64,000 nt of DNA from Pseudescherichia sp031979925 (GTDB taxonomy: Bacteria > Pseudomonadota > Gammaproteobacteria > Enterobacterales > Enterobacteriaceae). Where the stretch lies: the NCBI RefSeq assembly GCF_031979925.1, contig NZ_DALZFB010000012.1, positions 1 through 64,000 on the forward strand, given 5' to 3'. The notes beneath the pieces are model-generated. The model was not told the origin of the DNA and ran no database searches. It saw nothing but the letters and a program-made list of their open reading frames with translations. The translations under genes were made by a program, and so were the position numbers. This document shows, piece after piece, positions 62,877 to 64,000 of the stretch; the first letter of the stretch is position 1; each line of letters opens with the position of its first letter.

Positions 62877-64000
62877 ATGAGTACATTAGAGAACTTCGAC
62901 GCCCACACGCCCATGATGCAGCAGTACCTGAAGCTGAAAGCCCAGCATCCGGACATCCTGCTCTTCTACCGGATGGGCGATTTTTATGAGCTGTTTTATG
63001 ACGATGCGAAGCGCGCCTCGCAGCTGATGGACATCTCCCTGACCAAACGCGGCGCGTCGGCCGGAGAGCCGATCCCGATGGCGGGCGTGCCGCACCATGC
63101 GGTAGAGAACTATCTGGCGAAGCTGGTCAGCCTCGGCGAGTCGGTAGCGATCTGCGAGCAGATTGGCGATCCGGCCACCAGCAAGGGGCCGGTTGAGCGC
63201 AAAGTAGTGCGCATCGTGACGCCCGGCACTATTAGTGACGAAGCGCTGCTGCACGAGCGTCAGGATAACCTGCTGGCCGCCCTCTGGCAGGACAGCAAAG
63301 GCTTTGGCTATGCCACGCTGGATATCAGCTCCGGGCGTTTTCGCCTGAGCGAGCCTGCCGATCGCGAAACCATGGCTGCCGAACTACAGCGTACTAATCC
63401 GGCAGAGCTGCTCTACGCCGAAGACTTTGCCGAGACTGCGCTGATTGAAGGGCGTCGCGGTCTGCGCCGTCGTCCGCTGTGGGAGTTTGAGATCGACACC
63501 GCTCGCCAGCAGCTGAACCTACAGTTCGGCACCCGCGATCTGGTGGGTTTTGGCGTAGAGAACGCGACGCGGGGCCTCTGCGCCGCAGGCTGTCTGCTGC
63601 AATACGTGAAGGATACCCAGCGCACCTCCCTGCCCCACATTCGGGCAATCACGATGGAGCGCCAGCAGGACAGCATCATTATGGATGCCGCCACCCGTCG
63701 CAACCTGGAGATTACCCAGAACCTGGCCGGCGGCATTGAGAATACTCTGGCCTCGGTGCTCGACTGCACGGTCACGCCGATGGGCAGCCGGATGCTCAAG
63801 CGCTGGCTGCATATGCCGGTGCGCGATACCAAAACCCTGACCGAGCGCCAGCAGACTATCGCCGCGCTACAGGACGCCACGACCGAGCTACAGCCGGTGC
63901 TGCGCCAGGTGGGCGATCTGGAGCGTATTCTGGCGCGCCTCGCGCTGCGCACCGCTCGCCCGCGCGATCTGGCCCGTATGCGTCACACCTTCCAGCAGCT
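62877..64000 (+). CDS. mutS: DNA mismatch repair protein MutS (3' end outside window)
   Basis: The first 374 codons of an open frame that runs off the end of the window. Starts MSTLENFDAHTPMMQQYLKL. The mismatch-wedge motif RMGDFYELFYDDAK (Phe and Glu that contact the mispair) is at about residues 32-45. The connector and start of the core lever domain follow (AATRRNLEITQNLAGG, SVLDCTVTPMGSRMLKRWL). The ATPase domain is beyond 64000. Confidence 0.98.
   Translation, partial: MSTLENFDAHTPMMQQYLKLKAQHPDILLFYRMGDFYELFYDDAKRASQLMDISLTKRGASAGEPIPMAGVPHHAVENYLAKLVSLGESVAICEQIGDPATSKGPVERKVVRIVTPGTISDEALLHERQDNLLAALWQDSKGFGYATLDISSGRFRLSEPADRETMAAELQRTNPAELLYAEDFAETALIEGRRGLRRRPLWEFEIDTARQQLNLQFGTRDLVGFGVENATRGLCAAGCLLQYVKDTQRTSLPHIRAITMERQQDSIIMDAATRRNLEITQNLAGGIENTLASVLDCTVTPMGSRMLKRWLHMPVRDTKTLTERQQTIAALQDATTELQPVLRQVGDLERILARLALRTARPRDLARMRHTFQQ

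Overview
The window is a stretch of chromosome from a gamma-proteobacterium of the Enterobacteriaceae. The order argV-serV-csrA-alaS-recX-recA-pncC-mltB, then norR-norVW, hypF, hydN, ascGFB, the hyc and hyp operons, fhlA, ygbA and mutS follows the Escherichia coli backbone. The proteins are close to their E. coli counterparts but not identical, GC content is high, and several accessory blocks absent from E. coli are present. An Enterobacter/Lelliottia/Klebsiella-like genus is likely; the species cannot be named from the sequence alone.

Bases 1-8627 hold two tRNA genes, csrA, alaS, the recA-recX SOS unit, pncC and mltB. An AT-rich cassette (about 6077-7295) between pncC and mltB encodes an orphan Hcp, a Tlde1-like L,D-transpeptidase effector and a small membrane protein that may be its immunity protein. 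mltB then lies next to norR; the srl (glucitol) genes found between them in E. coli are missing. norR and norVW form a divergent nitric-oxide detoxification unit with three NorR operators.

Bases 12928-37010 are a formate hydrogenlyase superlocus: hydN, an FdhF homologue with cysteine instead of selenocysteine, hypF and a NiCoT nickel permease on one strand; the ascG/ascFB beta-glucoside genes; hycABCDEFGHI on the minus strand; hypABCDE and fhlA on the plus strand. Sigma-54 promoters, an exact IHF consensus site and repeated FhlA-type upstream motifs tie these together. The locus supplies the electron-transfer subunits, hydrogenase-3, its protease, the nickel and CN/CO ligand machinery, nickel import and the activator. 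The genuine selenocysteine FdhF is not in the window.

Bases 37477-62800 lie between ygbA and mutS, which are neighbours in E. coli, and are largely accessory. They hold a DUF2171 protein, an EAL-HDOD protein, a guanidine-I (ykkC) riboswitch heading an ABC transporter/DUF1989 pair/biotin carboxylase operon that fits guanidine catabolism, a tandem pair of YdcZ half-transporters with a LysR regulator, a YgdI/YgdR-type lipoprotein, a GAF protein with a ruined GGDEF motif, the pgaABCD biofilm polysaccharide operon, a GlxA-type regulator, a second GAPDH, a signal-peptide-bearing 3-dehydroquinate dehydratase, an aldo/keto reductase and an ankyrin lipoprotein. The window ends inside mutS.

No CRISPR array, prophage, insertion sequence or replication origin was seen. 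The strongest leads are the riboswitch-controlled guanidine operon without a visible allophanate hydrolase, the Cys-FdhF/nickel-permease extension of the hydN-hypF operon, the exported dehydroquinase and the Hcp-Tlde1 cassette.
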